Positions 15,127 to 24,945 are shown, counted from the stretch's first letter. The stretch is DNA of 42,123 bases from Gammaproteobacteria bacterium (GCA_021773295.1 JAJFKI010000083.1:1-42123), one strand, 5' to 3'. Notes: generated from the letters alone by a model not told the origin. Made by a program: numbers and translations.

Positions 15127-16563
15127 TTATGCTGCTGCGGATTTTTTCTTTTTCTTTGGCATGTATAAATCCGTGATGGTACCTTCGAAGGCTTCGGTCG
15201 CCAGCATCACACTTTCAGACAGGGTTGGATGTGGGTGAATGGTTAAAGCAATGTCTTCGGCATCACAACCCATTTCGATGGCTAAGCCAACTTCGGCGAT
15301 GAGTTCACCCGCGTTAGGACCAATCATGGCAGCGCCAATGACACGGTTAGTATCTTCATCAAAGATGAGCTTTGTCATACCTTCGTCACGGCCTAAACTT
15401 AATGAACGACCACTGGCCATCCATGGGAAATTACCCACACCATAGTTAATGCCTTGTTCTTTCGCTTTAGCCTCAGAAATGCCTGTCCAGGCAACCTCTG
15501 GATCGGTGTATGCCACCGCTGGGATGCATTTTGGTTCGAAGTAATGCTTCTTACCCGCAATCACTTCGGCAGCAACGCGACCTTCTGGCACGGCTTTGTG
15601 TGCCAGCATGGGTTGGCCAATAATATCGCCAATGGCAAAGATGTGTGGCACATTGGTTCGCTGTTGCGTATCTACTGCAATGAAACCACGTTCATCTACA
15701 TTAACACCTGCTTTTTCTGCATCAATAAGTTTGCCATTAGGCACTCTACCCACTGATGATAAAATCAAATCAAACTTTTCTGGTTTTTCTGGGGCTTTGG
15801 CGCCTTCAAAAGTGACATACAAGCCATCTTTTTTCGCGTCGACTTTAGTGACTTTGGTATTGAGATAAATATTTTCATATTTTTTGGAAACAAATTTACT
15901 ATAAATTTTTACCACGTCTTTATCAGTACCTGGCATTAAGCCATCTAGCATTTCTACAACCGTGATTTTAGAACCTAGTGCACAATACACGGTTGCCATT
16001 TCTAAACCGATAATACCACCACCGATCACTAACATGCGGCCATCAGTTTTTGTTAATTCCAAAGCGCCCGTTGAGTCAACAATACGTGGATCATCAGGTA
16101 GGAATGGCAGGGCAACGGGGCGTGAACCAGCAGCAATAATACATTGCTCAAATTCAACAATCGCCTTACCCTTTTCACCTTCAACTTCTAATTGATTCGA
16201 TGAGATAAAGCGACCATAACCTTGCACCACTTTCACTTTGCGCTGCTTGGCTAATGCCTTTAAGCCACCCGTCAGTTTACCCACGATTTTATTTTTATAC
16301 TCACGAATTTTATCAATGTCGAATTTAGGCTTACCGAAATCAACACCATGCTGTTTCATTTCTTCATTTTCATCGATGACTTTCGCAACGTGTAATAACG
16401 CTTTCGAAGGGATACAACCCACGTTTAAGCATACACCGCCAAGGCTGTCATAACGCTCAACCAAAACGGTTTCCACCCCTAAGTCTGCCGCACGAAACGC
16501 AGCGGAATAACCACCAGGGCCACTACCTAATACAACTAATTTCGTTTTAATAGTATTTGTCAC
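15127..16563 (-). CDS. lpdA: Dihydrolipoamide dehydrogenase (E3)
   Basis: 478 residues. Reoxidises dihydrolipoyl groups of 2-oxoacid dehydrogenases with NAD+, using FAD and a disulfide. FAD motif GSGPGG (13-18), redox pair Cys45/Cys50 in CLNVGC, NAD-binding VIGGGIIGLE, FAD-contact FAIGDIIGQPMLAHKA, and the catalytic HPHPTLSE (His445, Glu450). It ends in a Lys-rich KKKKKSAAA tail. The start is GTG at 16563 with AAGAGGAG 6 nt upstream, 12 nt after the aceF stop: last gene of the aceE-aceF-lpdA operon. Confidence 0.97.
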   Translation of the reverse strand: MTNTIKTKLVVLGSGPGGYSAAFRAADLGVETVLVERYDSLGGVCLNVGCIPSKALLHVAKVIDENEEMKQHGVDFGKPKFDIDKIREYKNKIVGKLTGGLKALAKQRKVKVVQGYGRFISSNQLEVEGEKGKAIVEFEQCIIAAGSRPVALPFLPDDPRIVDSTGALELTKTDGRMLVIGGGIIGLEMATVYCALGSKITVVEMLDGLMPGTDKDVVKIYSKFVSKKYENIYLNTKVTKVDAKKDGLYVTFEGAKAPEKPEKFDLILSSVGRVPNGKLIDAEKAGVNVDERGFIAVDTQQRTNVPHIFAIGDIIGQPMLAHKAVPEGRVAAEVIAGKKHYFEPKCIPAVAYTDPEVAWTGISEAKAKEQGINYGVGNFPWMASGRSLSLGRDEGMTKLIFDEDTNRVIGAAMIGPNAGELIAEVGLAIEMGCDAEDIALTIHPHPTLSESVMLATEAFEGTITDLYMPKKKKKSAAA

Positions 16564-16575
16564 TTTTAACTCCTC

Positions 16576-18165
16576 TTATAGTAAAATTCGGCGCAAATCA
16601 CTTAACATCAAACCGAGATGCTTGGTAAAACGCGCGGCTTGGGCGCCATCAATTACCCGGTGATCGTAGGAAAACGATAAAGGTAACATTAAGCGCGGTA
16701 CAAATTCATTATTTTGGTATACTGGTTTCATACTCGAACGCGATACGCCAAGAATTGCCACTTCCGGCATATTAACAATCGGCGTAAATCCTATGCCACT
16801 GATGCCGCCCAAACTAGAAATAGTAAAACTAGCGCCTTGCATATCCGTCAAAGATAAACCTTTGTCTCTAGCTTTAAGGCTGACTTCACCCAATTCTTTT
16901 GCTAGGTCCATAAAGGATTTTTGATCCACATCGCGAATGACAGGGACCACTAAACCATTGGGGGTATCCACGGCCACACCGATGTGATAATAGTTTTTTA
17001 AAATTAAATTCTCACCACTGGCATCTAAGGATGCATTCACCGTAGGGAATGCTTTTAGCGTAGCGACTACGGCTTTCATGATGAACACCAGCGGCGTTAA
17101 TTTGAAGCCTTGTTTTTCCGCCAAGGCTTTATTGTTCTTACGAAATTCTTCTAAATCAGTAATATCGGCTTCATCGAATTGCGTTACGTGCGGGATGGTT
17201 ATCCAATTGCGTTGCAAATTGGCGCCGGATATTTTTTTGATTTTTGATAAAGGTTCTACGGTGGTTTCACCAAATTTATTAAAGTCAATCACTGGTGGTT
17301 TTGGTAAGTTAAGACCAAGGCCACCACTTATCCCCCCACCCGCTTGTTGCATCACGGCTTTCACAAACTGATGCACATTTTCTAGCGTAATACGTCCTTT
17401 GCGACCATTACCAGACACTCGGTGTAAATCAACACCTAACTCTCGTGCTAACCGTCTTACGGCTGGGCCTGCATGCACATCTCCATTATCAGGTGCAGCG
17501 GCTGACGTTGTTACAGCAGGTTCTGGCTGTGTTGGTTTTTCTGTAACGGGTACTTCTTTCGACGCTGGCTTTTCTGGTGCTTTTTCAGCACTAGGTGCAG
17601 CGCTTGTTGCTAATAACACAATAGGCGCATTTGTTTTAACTTTATCTCCGACATTCACCAATACCTCTTTGACTGTGCCTGCCATCGGTGCCGGAACATC
17701 CATAGACGCTTTATCACTTTCTAAGGTAATCAATGCGTCATCTACGACAATATCATCACCCACTTTCACACTGACTTCGATCACATCAACCGCTTCTTCT
17801 GTGCCAATATCGGGTACTAACACTTCTTGGGTCGCACTAGTACTTGCTGTTGGCTGTTCTTCTACCACGGCTGCAGGTTCTTCTTTCTCAACGTCGGCAA
17901 CGCTGTCTTCTTTGGTTTCTTCAGCCTGTGCTTCTAACTCAATGATCAAGCTGCCTTCTTTGACTTTGTCGCCAACTTTAACGGCAACAGATTTCACAGT
18001 GCCTTCAATGGGTGAAGGAACATCCATTGAAGCTTTATCACTCTCTAAGGTAATTAACGAATCATCAATAGTGATGGTATCACCGGGGTTAATCATGACA
18101 TCGATCACATCCACTTCATCTGTTGTACCAATATCGGGAACTAATACTTCTTGTGTTGTAGCCAA
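16576..18165 (-). CDS. aceF: Pyruvate dehydrogenase E2, dihydrolipoyl acetyltransferase (two lipoyl domains)
   Basis: 529 residues. Two lipoyl domains, each with DKAS and lipoylated Lys44 and Lys152, joined by Ala/Pro/Glu-rich linkers; a peripheral-subunit-binding domain at about 232-268 (AGPAVRRLARELGVDL...GRITLENV); then the catalytic acetyltransferase domain ending in DHRVIDGA (His502, Asp506). It transfers the acetyl group from lipoamide to CoA and forms the complex core. E. coli AceF has three lipoyl domains; two is common in related bacteria. The start is TTG at 18165, supported by AAAGGAG 7 nt upstream and the universal MATTQEVLVPDIG start. It lies 17 nt after the aceE stop. Confidence 0.97.
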   Translation of the reverse strand: MATTQEVLVPDIGTTDEVDVIDVMINPGDTITIDDSLITLESDKASMDVPSPIEGTVKSVAVKVGDKVKEGSLIIELEAQAEETKEDSVADVEKEEPAAVVEEQPTASTSATQEVLVPDIGTEEAVDVIEVSVKVGDDIVVDDALITLESDKASMDVPAPMAGTVKEVLVNVGDKVKTNAPIVLLATSAAPSAEKAPEKPASKEVPVTEKPTQPEPAVTTSAAAPDNGDVHAGPAVRRLARELGVDLHRVSGNGRKGRITLENVHQFVKAVMQQAGGGISGGLGLNLPKPPVIDFNKFGETTVEPLSKIKKISGANLQRNWITIPHVTQFDEADITDLEEFRKNNKALAEKQGFKLTPLVFIMKAVVATLKAFPTVNASLDASGENLILKNYYHIGVAVDTPNGLVVPVIRDVDQKSFMDLAKELGEVSLKARDKGLSLTDMQGASFTISSLGGISGIGFTPIVNMPEVAILGVSRSSMKPVYQNNEFVPRLMLPLSFSYDHRVIDGAQAARFTKHLGLMLSDLRRILL

Positions 18166-18182
18166 TGTGTTGCTCCTTTCAA

Positions 18183-20849
18183 TTATACTGTGATTGGATT
18201 TGGTTTGTTTTTATCAATCTTTAGCGTTTTCATGGCTTGGCTTACCGCGCTAGTATCAATACTGCCTTCATCAGCTAATGCTTTCAATGCCGCATGAGTA
18301 ATGTAGTCGCTATTCACTTCAAAGAAATAGCGTAACTGTTCACGACTATCACTGCGGCCAAACCCATCAGTCCCTAACACGGTATAAGCTTTATCACCCA
18401 TAAAACCACGGATTTGCTCAGCGTAAGCGCGCACATAATCCGTTGCAGCAATGACAGGGCCTTCTGTCTTTGCTAAACATTGATAAACGTAGCTTTGTTT
18501 TGGTTTTTGTTCTGGGTGCATGCGGTTTTGACGTTCTAAATCCCAGGCTTCACGGGTTAATTCATTAAAGCTGGTAACGCTCCACACATCCACTGCTACA
18601 TCATATTCTTTTTCTAATAATTCTGCGGCAGCTAAGCTTTCTCTTAAAATCGTACCACTCCCCAGCAGTTGAACTTTTTTATCCGATTTATGTTTACTTT
18701 CTCGCAATAAATACATGCCTTTAATAATGCCTTCTTCAGCCCCTTTAGGCATAGCTGGGTGAGCATAGTTTTCATTCATAATAGTAATGTAATAATACAC
18801 ATACTCTTGTTCTTGGTACATGCGGCCAAGGCCATCTTGAATGATAACGGCTAGTTCATATAAAAAAGTAGGATCGTACGTAATACACGTTGGAATCGTA
18901 TTCGCTAACACATGACTATGACCATCTTGGTGTTGCAAACCTTCACCGGCCAAGGTCGTACGCCCTGCCGTGCCGCCCATGATAAAACCGCGGGCTTGCA
19001 TATCGCCGGCCGCCCACGCTAAATCACCAAAACGTTGAAAACCAAACATGGAATAATAAACGTAGAAAGGAATCATGGGTAAATCATTATTACTATAAGA
19101 GGTTGCCGCTGCCATCCATGAAGCCATGCCGCCAGCCTCGGTAATGCCTTCTTCAAAAATTTGACCTTTTTTATCCTCTTTGTAATACATCAATTGTTCT
19201 GAATCAACAGGCGTATACAATTGCCCATCCACGGAATAAATACCAAGTTGACGAAACATACCTTCCATACCAAAAGTACGACATTCATCAGGTATAATAG
19301 GCACGATACGCTCTTTGATGTTTTTATCCTTGAGCAGCGTGCTTAAGATCCGCACGAAACCCATGGTGGTTGAAAATTCCCTATCGCCAGTACTTTCTAA
19401 ATAAGAAGCGAAAGCATCAAGCGTTGGTATCGTTAACGCTTGAGATTCGAGATCATGCCGTTTAGGGTAACTACCCCCTAAGGTTTTTCGTTGTTGTTTG
19501 ATGTATTGCACCTCGGCGCTTTTTTCGTCGAGTTTTATATACTCGCGCGCTAAAACTTGCTTATCATTTAGAGGTAACTTGAAACGATCGCGGAACGCTA
19601 ATAAATCATCATCACCCATTTTCTTTTGCTGATGCGTGGTATTTTGACCTTGGCCAATGGCGCCCATACCAAAGCCTTTGGTGGACTTGATCAACACTAA
19701 ATGTGGTTTACCATTTAAATTATCCGTCGCTTGTTTAAAGGCAGCGTAAACGCGCAAGCGATCATGTCCAGCAAAGTTCAATTGTTCAATCTCTTCATCC
19801 GATAAATCCGCTAAGACGGCTTCGATATCAGGGTTACCATTAACCAACAATTCCCGCGCTTTAGCACCCTCTTTGCATTTAAAATATTGAAAATCGCCAT
19901 CGACCATTTCAGTTAAACGTTGTCTTAGTGCACCCGTCGTATCCTTTGCAAATAAGTCATCCCATTGATGGGACCAAATAGATTTCACCACATTCCAACC
20001 AGCGCCACAAAAAGTACCTTCTAAGTCTTGTACTACTTTACCATTACCCCGCACCGGACCATCGAGCCGTTGCAAGTTGCAATTAATCACAAAAATTAAA
20101 TTATCTAATTTTTCTTTAGCGGCAATGCGCAAAGCACCGGTGGACTCAGGTTCATCCATTTCACCATCACCACAAAAGACCCATACTTTTCGCCCTTCGG
20201 TATTTTGCAGGCCACGGTTATGTAAATACTTTAAAAAGCGTGCCTGATAAATGCCTTGAATAGGACCTAAGCCCATGGATACGGTAGGGAAACGCCAAAA
20301 ATCACGCATCAACCAAGGATGTGGATAAGAAGGCAAACCATTGCCGCCGACTTCTTGACGAAAATTGTCTAATTGTTCGAAACTGATGCGGCCATCAAAA
20401 TTTGCATAGGCGTAAATGCCAGGGACACCATGGCCTTGTAAAAACACTAAGTCACCGTGATCATCATCCGTTGTCGAGCGGAAAAAATGGTGAACACCGA
20501 CTTCATATAAAATCGCGGAGGATGCAAAGGTTGCGATGTGCCCTCCCACTTGCGGTGATTTCTTCCCAGCACGTAAGACAATCACCATGGCATTCCAACG
20601 CAAATACGCATCGAGACGCTCTTCAACACTCACATCACCCGGATACTCCGGTTCATTTTCAGTCAATATGGAGTTCAAATACGCGGTAACGGCTTGGCTT
20701 GGAAAATCTACACCTGCGCCTTTCGCTTCGGAGAGTAATTGATTCAGTAAAAATTCTGCGCGCTCACGACCTTCCACCCGAACGACAGATTTAAAGGCAT
20801 CTAACCATTCTTGGGTTTCAATGGGATCGATATCAGTTGTAGAACTCAT
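18183..20849 (-). CDS. aceE: Pyruvate dehydrogenase E1 (homodimeric type)
   Basis: 888 residues from the ATG at 20849 (E. coli AceE is 887); an ATG at 20855 would add two residues but lies too close to the AGG site. Decarboxylates pyruvate with thiamine diphosphate and acetylates the E2 lipoyl group. Matches AceE throughout: IETQEWLDAFKSV, SSYPHPWLMRDFW, ThDP/Mg motif GDGEMDEPES...NCNLQRLDGPV, and DGFGRSDSREQLRYFFEV near the end. First gene of the operon; no pdhR precedes it. Upstream is a gap with repeat copy B. The only promoter hint is a TATGAT -10-like box about 80-90 nt upstream without a good -35. Confidence 0.97.
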   Translation of the reverse strand: MSSTTDIDPIETQEWLDAFKSVVRVEGRERAEFLLNQLLSEAKGAGVDFPSQAVTAYLNSILTENEPEYPGDVSVEERLDAYLRWNAMVIVLRAGKKSPQVGGHIATFASSAILYEVGVHHFFRSTTDDDHGDLVFLQGHGVPGIYAYANFDGRISFEQLDNFRQEVGGNGLPSYPHPWLMRDFWRFPTVSMGLGPIQGIYQARFLKYLHNRGLQNTEGRKVWVFCGDGEMDEPESTGALRIAAKEKLDNLIFVINCNLQRLDGPVRGNGKVVQDLEGTFCGAGWNVVKSIWSHQWDDLFAKDTTGALRQRLTEMVDGDFQYFKCKEGAKARELLVNGNPDIEAVLADLSDEEIEQLNFAGHDRLRVYAAFKQATDNLNGKPHLVLIKSTKGFGMGAIGQGQNTTHQQKKMGDDDLLAFRDRFKLPLNDKQVLAREYIKLDEKSAEVQYIKQQRKTLGGSYPKRHDLESQALTIPTLDAFASYLESTGDREFSTTMGFVRILSTLLKDKNIKERIVPIIPDECRTFGMEGMFRQLGIYSVDGQLYTPVDSEQLMYYKEDKKGQIFEEGITEAGGMASWMAAATSYSNNDLPMIPFYVYYSMFGFQRFGDLAWAAGDMQARGFIMGGTAGRTTLAGEGLQHQDGHSHVLANTIPTCITYDPTFLYELAVIIQDGLGRMYQEQEYVYYYITIMNENYAHPAMPKGAEEGIIKGMYLLRESKHKSDKKVQLLGSGTILRESLAAAELLEKEYDVAVDVWSVTSFNELTREAWDLERQNRMHPEQKPKQSYVYQCLAKTEGPVIAATDYVRAYAEQIRGFMGDKAYTVLGTDGFGRSDSREQLRYFFEVNSDYITHAALKALADEGSIDTSAVSQAMKTLKIDKNKPNPITV

Positions 20850-21111
20850 GTGCATTAACCTATTTGCTTATCTTGATTAATAACCAACCATATGTGGCGC
20901 CATAAAACTAAAATTTGACGAAAGATCATAGCATAATTGCCTGACTGAAGACAGACGACACGATGAGTACAAAAATCAGTAGAGAAAGCCAGCCAGGTAC
21001 AAAGGTATTGTTTTTTTCGAACCAATAACAATATTGTCCGCAAGGATGTAAGCATTCTCTTGCCCTTTGAGCTGTCTTATCGTTTTATTTTTACCGCCAA
21101 TTTCGAAGAGA

Positions 21112-21275
21112 TATACCCATCGCACTTCAAAATGCGAGATTTATGCCGCGGTGATTTTTGTTCCCAGGAGCCGTTTGAAACGCAGGTAATAGCCATTCTA
21201 TTGGCAAGTTTCAAACGGCTTCTGGGGGCAAAAAGCGCCCGGTGGAAAATCGCATTTTGAAGTACGATGGGTATA
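21112..21275. repeat. Palindromic repeat, copy B (complete)
   Basis: Terminal inverted repeats of 26 bp at 21112-21137 and 21250-21275 (25 of 26 pair). A perfect 13-bp inner stem AGCCGTTTGAAAC/GTTTCAAACGGCT lies at 21169-21181 and 21208-21220, extended outward with three mismatches by TTTTTG..CCCAG and its complement. The whole unit can fold into one long hairpin. Ends are TATACCC...GGGTATA, compatible with TA target duplication as in mariner/IS630-type miniature elements. No ORF of transposase type is present. Confidence 0.85.
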
Positions 21276-21479
21276 GTTACCCACTTGGTAATCTGCTATC
21301 TTGCTATAATAGACTTTTTCACCTGCATGGCATAACTGATTCACGAAAAAAGTTTCACGAGCTTTGCCAAGCAGTGTATCCTGAGTGTGTGACAAATAAT
21401 GGGCATAAATCATATTGGTATTATCTGGCAGCATTTTACTCGGCGTCCCTAACACCGCCTCATTATAAGCAGGTAATTT

Positions 21480-21495
21480 CTTGGTTCTAACCAAG
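21480..21495. promoter_or_regulatory. Perfect inverted repeat upstream of cydA
   Basis: CTTGGTTCTAACCAAG: 7-bp arms with a 2-bp centre (CT), about 105 bp before cydA. Operator-like size and symmetry; it does not match FNR (TTGAT-N4-ATCAA). Binder unknown. Confidence 0.35.
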
Positions 21496-21601
21496 ATTTG
21501 ATTACTCTTGCAATCCGCGCGACAATGGGGGCTTGAAAAAAGGAGCCGTTTCTAGGTTTAATACGCGGCGCACTATTAGAAATAAATTAAAGGAATAACA
21601 C

Positions 21602-22972
21602 ATGGACCACCTCAGTGTTTTGCTGTCACGCATTCAAATGGCCGTAACGCTCACCATGCATATCATCTGGCCATCCATCAACATCGGACTGGCACTGTTT
21701 ATCTGTATTATGGAAGCTGCCTGGCTGAAAACTAAAAACCCCCTTTATCTTAAAATTTGCAAATATTGGATGAAAATTTTTGCCTTAGCTTTTGGGATGG
21801 GTGTGGTATCCGGCGTGGTGATGTCCTATGAACTGGGCACTAACTTTGGGCAATTTACCAATGCCATTGGCGAAGTGCTGGGATCACTATTTGTCTACGA
21901 GGTACTAACCGCTTTCTTCGTCGAAGCCGGCTTTTTAGGCGTCATGTTATTCGGCTGGAATCGGGTGAGTCCTAAGATGCATTTTCTGGCAACCTTTATG
22001 GTGATGTTTGGCACTTTTTTTTCAGCCTTTTGGATCATGTCGGCCAACTCTTGGATGCAAACACCCGCAGGAACCCATGTAGCTGCCAATGGTAAGTTTG
22101 TAATTGATACGTGGATGGGCACCATTTTTAATCCTTCCTTTTATCATCGTTTCACCCACATGGTATTAGCCAGTTACTTAACCTGTACCTTCTTTATTGC
22201 AGGGATTTCTGCATGGTATATCCTCAAGCAACGACATCTCGATGTAGCAAAAACGTGTTTTTCTTTTGCCATGTGGGCAGCCATTTTATTTGCACCCATT
22301 CAAATCTTAATCGGTGACACCGTTGGCTTGGCAGTCCACCAATACCAACCCTTAAAAACGGCGGCGATTGAAGGCGTCTGGGACACACAACTGGGTGCAC
22401 CACTATTATTGTTTGCTATTCCTGATAGTAAACAAGAAAAGAACCTTTTCCCGATTAAAATTCCCCACGGTGCTGCCTTAATTAATACTCACCAATGGGA
22501 TGGAAAATTAATAGGATTAAAATCCGTGCCACCACAAGACAGGCCCGTTGTTCTTACCACTTTCTTTGGCTTTAGAATCATGGTGGGTATTGCGGTCTTA
22601 TTTTTCTTCATGGGCGTTGTAGGACTCTGGCATCGCTATAAAAAAACACTTTACGATCGTAAGTGGTTTTTATATGCGTGCACCTGGATGACACCTTTTG
22701 GAATCTTTGCCACTATTTCTGGTTGGTTTGTGGCAGAAACGGGACGCCAACCCTGGGTTGTTTATAATTTACTGCGCACCACCGATGGTGCTTCAAAGTT
22801 AGCACCAGAACAAGTGGGCATATCCCTAACGGCATTTATACTAATCTATACGATGGCCATTAGTTTCTTTGTCTACTATTTCTTAAAACTCGTGAAAAAA
22901 GGACCGGATGCAACGGGCGACGCAGAAAAAGAACCACCCGTCATAGGTTATATGCATGGAACAGGAGAATAA
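21602..22972 (+). CDS. cydA: Cytochrome bd ubiquinol oxidase subunit I (short-Q-loop, CIO type)
   Basis: 456 residues, clearly shorter than E. coli CydA (522), indicating the short Q-loop of the cyanide-insensitive (CioA) group. Nine or so membrane helices. The heme ligand His20 lies in [26 protein letters not shown] carries the conserved acidic residues near heme b595/d; [12 protein letters not shown] is the quinol-side signature. It oxidises quinol and reduces O2 to water at low oxygen without proton pumping. ATG at 21602 has AAAGGAA 7 nt upstream. First gene of the operon with cydB (3-nt gap). Confidence 0.95.
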   Translation: MDHLSVLLSRIQMAVTLTMHIIWPSINIGLALFICIMEAAWLKTKNPLYLKICKYWMKIFALAFGMGVVSGVVMSYELGTNFGQFTNAIGEVLGSLFVYEVLTAFFVEAGFLGVMLFGWNRVSPKMHFLATFMVMFGTFFSAFWIMSANSWMQTPAGTHVAANGKFVIDTWMGTIFNPSFYHRFTHMVLASYLTCTFFIAGISAWYILKQRHLDVAKTCFSFAMWAAILFAPIQILIGDTVGLAVHQYQPLKTAAIEGVWDTQLGAPLLLFAIPDSKQEKNLFPIKIPHGAALINTHQWDGKLIGLKSVPPQDRPVVLTTFFGFRIMVGIAVLFFFMGVVGLWHRYKKTLYDRKWFLYACTWMTPFGIFATISGWFVAETGRQPWVVYNLLRTTDGASKLAPEQVGISLTAFILIYTMAISFFVYYFLKLVKKGPDATGDAEKEPPVIGYMHGTGE

Positions 22973-22975
22973 GAC

Positions 22976-23983
22976 ATGGAACATACACTCATTACATTTA
23001 CCTTAGGCGCTATCGTCTCTTTTGCCATCTTTATGTATGTATTACTGGATGGTTTTGATTTAGGGGTTGGGATCATGTTCCCCTTCATTAAAAATCAACA
23101 TCATCGGCAAACCATGGTAGAAGCCATCGTTCCCGTATGGGATGGTAATGAAACCTGGTTAGTGTTAGGAGGCGCTACCTTGTATGGCGCCTTTCCAGTG
23201 GTTTACAGTACTATTTTGCCAACACTATACTTACCGATCATCATCATGTTAGCGGCGTTAGTGTTCCGTGGGATTTCCTTTGAGTTCATGGTTAATGCTA
23301 AACGTTCCCGCGGCCTGTGGGAATTCTTTTTGAGTTTCGGTTCCTTGATCGCAGGTTTTTGCCAAGGCTTAGTGTTAGGCACATTCGTGCGAGGTTTCTC
23401 CAAAAATGGTGTGTTAATCTCATCTGAACACTACCACTGGTTTACGCCGTTTAGTGTCGCTACAGGACTCGCGGTTGTGTGTGGTTATGTGTTATTGGGC
23501 TCAACGTGGATGGTGCGTAAAACTGAAGGTGAATTACAAGATAGTATGTACGCTAAAGCAAAAAAAGCGATGGTGGCTGTGTTTGTCTCTATGCTCATCG
23601 TTAGTCTCTGGACACCCTATGTAGATCCAGACATTATTAAGCGCTGGTTTACCATACCAAACTTTTACATCTTACTACCATTACCCCTGTTAGCCTTGGC
23701 GGCGTTTATTGTATTGTATCGCTCCTTACAACGGCGCGCTGAGCATGTGCCTTTCTATGCAAGCATGTGTATCTTTTTGTTTGCCTACATTGGCTTTGCG
23801 ATGTCAGTGTGGCCTTACATCATTCCGCACGTCACCACCATCTGGGAAGCGGCAGCGCCCTTTAAGGCGCAAGTGTTTATCTTATGTGGCTTATTGGTGC
23901 TGGTACCCGTACTGTGCGTTTATACCGCTTATTCATATTATGTCTTTAGAGGCAAAGTTAAGCCTGGGGAAGCTCATTACTAA
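22976..23983 (+). CDS. cydB: Cytochrome bd ubiquinol oxidase subunit II
   Basis: 335 residues, eight or nine membrane helices. Family signatures GFDLGVGIMFPF (27-38) and VWDGNETWLVLGGATLYGAFP (56-76). Partner of CydA in the quinol oxidase. GGAG lies 8 nt upstream of the start. Its stop codon shares one base with the next ATG (TAATG), so the small third subunit is translationally coupled. Confidence 0.95.
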   Translation: MEHTLITFTLGAIVSFAIFMYVLLDGFDLGVGIMFPFIKNQHHRQTMVEAIVPVWDGNETWLVLGGATLYGAFPVVYSTILPTLYLPIIIMLAALVFRGISFEFMVNAKRSRGLWEFFLSFGSLIAGFCQGLVLGTFVRGFSKNGVLISSEHYHWFTPFSVATGLAVVCGYVLLGSTWMVRKTEGELQDSMYAKAKKAMVAVFVSMLIVSLWTPYVDPDIIKRWFTIPNFYILLPLPLLALAAFIVLYRSLQRRAEHVPFYASMCIFLFAYIGFAMSVWPYIIPHVTTIWEAAAPFKAQVFILCGLLVLVPVLCVYTAYSYYVFRGKVKPGEAHY

Positions 23984-24108
23984 TGTTAAAACATAAAACG
24001 TTAAAACCTAAAGCAAAACAATGGGCATGGTTTTTTGGATTATACTTCATCGCACTCATCGGTGTTGGTAGCTTTTCCATGATCGTCCATTATTTATTAG
24101 GTAAATAA
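23983..24108 (+). CDS. DUF2474-like small bd-oxidase subunit (CydX/CioC-like)
   Basis: 41 residues: a basic N-terminus (MLKHKTLKPKAKQ), then WAWFFGLYFIALIGVGSFS, a single membrane helix, ending in HYLLGK. The W-A-W-F-x-G-L-Y pattern matches the DUF2474 proteins found right after CioAB-type oxidases. By analogy with CydX it probably stabilises the heme-containing CydAB complex. It overlaps the cydB stop by 1 bp and ends 10 nt before the GST-like gene, so all four genes look co-transcribed. Confidence 0.75.
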   Translation: MLKHKTLKPKAKQWAWFFGLYFIALIGVGSFSMIVHYLLGK

Positions 24109-24118
24109 AGGAATCACC

Positions 24119-24829
24119 ATGATTAAACTCTATCAATTTACGCCTGCCTGGGGTATACCAAACGCTAGTCCATTTTGCATGAAATTAGAAACTTATCTGC
24201 GTATGGCAAACATTCCTTATGAGGCTAAGTCGGCAAACAACCCCCGCAAAAGCCCAAAGGGAAAAATTCCTTATATAGACTTAGATGGTGAATGCATTGG
24301 TGACTCCGATATCATCATTCGCCGTTTGAAAAAGGACCACGGCGATACTGTCGATGGTCATTTAACACCAGAACAACTGGCTACTAGCTTAGCTTATCAT
24401 CGCTTGTGCGAAGAGCATTTGTATTGGACCATTGTTTATAGTCGTTGGATTGATGATAACGGCTGGGCTGTGCTTAAACCCTTATTCTTTAAGCCGATGA
24501 AAGGCTTGAAAGCAGTAATTATCCCACATTTACTACGCAAGCATGTGAAAAAAGAATTATTTTTCCAAGGACTGGGACGCCACACCCAAGATGAGCTTTA
24601 TGACATGGGGCTCAATGATCTTAAAACCATTGCAACACACATGAATGGTAAACAATTTTTCTTTGGTGATAAACCCGCCAGTGTTGATGCTTGTGTTTAT
24701 AGTCACCTTGCAAGTATTTGGTATGCTCCCATTCCAACCCCCATGAAAGACTATTTAGGCGAGCATCGCGAACTCATCGACTACTGTGAGCGGATGTTAC
24801 GATTATATTTTCCTGAGCTTGGGGTATAG
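24119..24829 (+). CDS. Glutathione S-transferase-like protein, metaxin/Fax type
   Basis: 236 residues. The thioredoxin-like N-terminal domain has LYQFTPAWGIPNASPFCMKLETYL, KGKIPYIDLDGECIGDSDIII (cis-Pro and the Ser/Asp glutathione site), followed by an all-helical domain with FFFGDKPASVDACVYSHLA (GST C-terminal N-capping box). The P-x-x-S-P-F-C pattern is that of metaxin/Fax-like GSTs rather than classical alpha/mu forms. Substrate unknown. ATG at 24119 has AAAGGAA upstream and directly follows the bd oxidase genes; a link to redox balance is inferred from position only. Confidence 0.85.
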   Translation: MIKLYQFTPAWGIPNASPFCMKLETYLRMANIPYEAKSANNPRKSPKGKIPYIDLDGECIGDSDIIIRRLKKDHGDTVDGHLTPEQLATSLAYHRLCEEHLYWTIVYSRWIDDNGWAVLKPLFFKPMKGLKAVIIPHLLRKHVKKELFFQGLGRHTQDELYDMGLNDLKTIATHMNGKQFFFGDKPASVDACVYSHLASIWYAPIPTPMKDYLGEHRELIDYCERMLRLYFPELGV

Positions 24830-24834
24830 ATCTG

Positions 24835-24945
24835 AGGGATCGACACTTTTTTTGCTAGACCAATCGCACTTCAAGATGCGAAATCTAGTGCTTTGCACAA
24901 ACTACGTAATTCCGTGCAAAAAACGCCTAAAAAGTGTCGCTCCCT
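24835..24945. terminator. Nested inverted repeats between convergent genes, probable bidirectional terminator
   Basis: Outer 17-bp arms at 24835-24851 (AGGGATCGACACTTTTT) and 24929-24945 pair with one mismatch and read A-run/T-run on both sides. Inside, a 7-bp stem TTTGCAC/GTGCAAA (24892-24898, 24914-24920) closes a loop with TACGTA. It fits termination of both the GST and plsC transcripts. Confidence 0.5.
24856..24887 (+). repeat. Palindromic repeat, copy C (left end, degenerate)
   Basis: TAGACCAATCGCACTTCAAG followed by ATGCGAAATCTA matches the left end of copy B with a few substitutions. It is embedded in the larger inverted repeat of the GST-plsC gap; no right end is recognisable. Confidence 0.55.

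Larger units (their letters stand above)
20850..21601. other. Divergent aceE-cydA gap with repeat copy B
   Basis: No credible gene; the ORFs here run through the palindromic repeat. It holds leader and promoter sequence for aceE, the complete repeat copy B (21112-21275), a TATAAT hexamer at 21305-21310 on the plus strand without a well-spaced -35, and a 16-bp perfect inverted repeat at 21480-21495 about 105 bp before cydA. The cydA ribosome site AAAGGAA is at about 21589-21594. Confidence 0.5.

Noticed and set aside
17399..18193. 264-codon open frame opposite aceF
   Set aside because: Lies antisense to a certain gene; its Ser/Thr/Ala-rich repeats are the mirror of the lipoyl domains and linkers.
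21060..21494. Frames across repeat copy B on both strands
   Set aside because: They run straight through a palindromic non-coding element and match no family.
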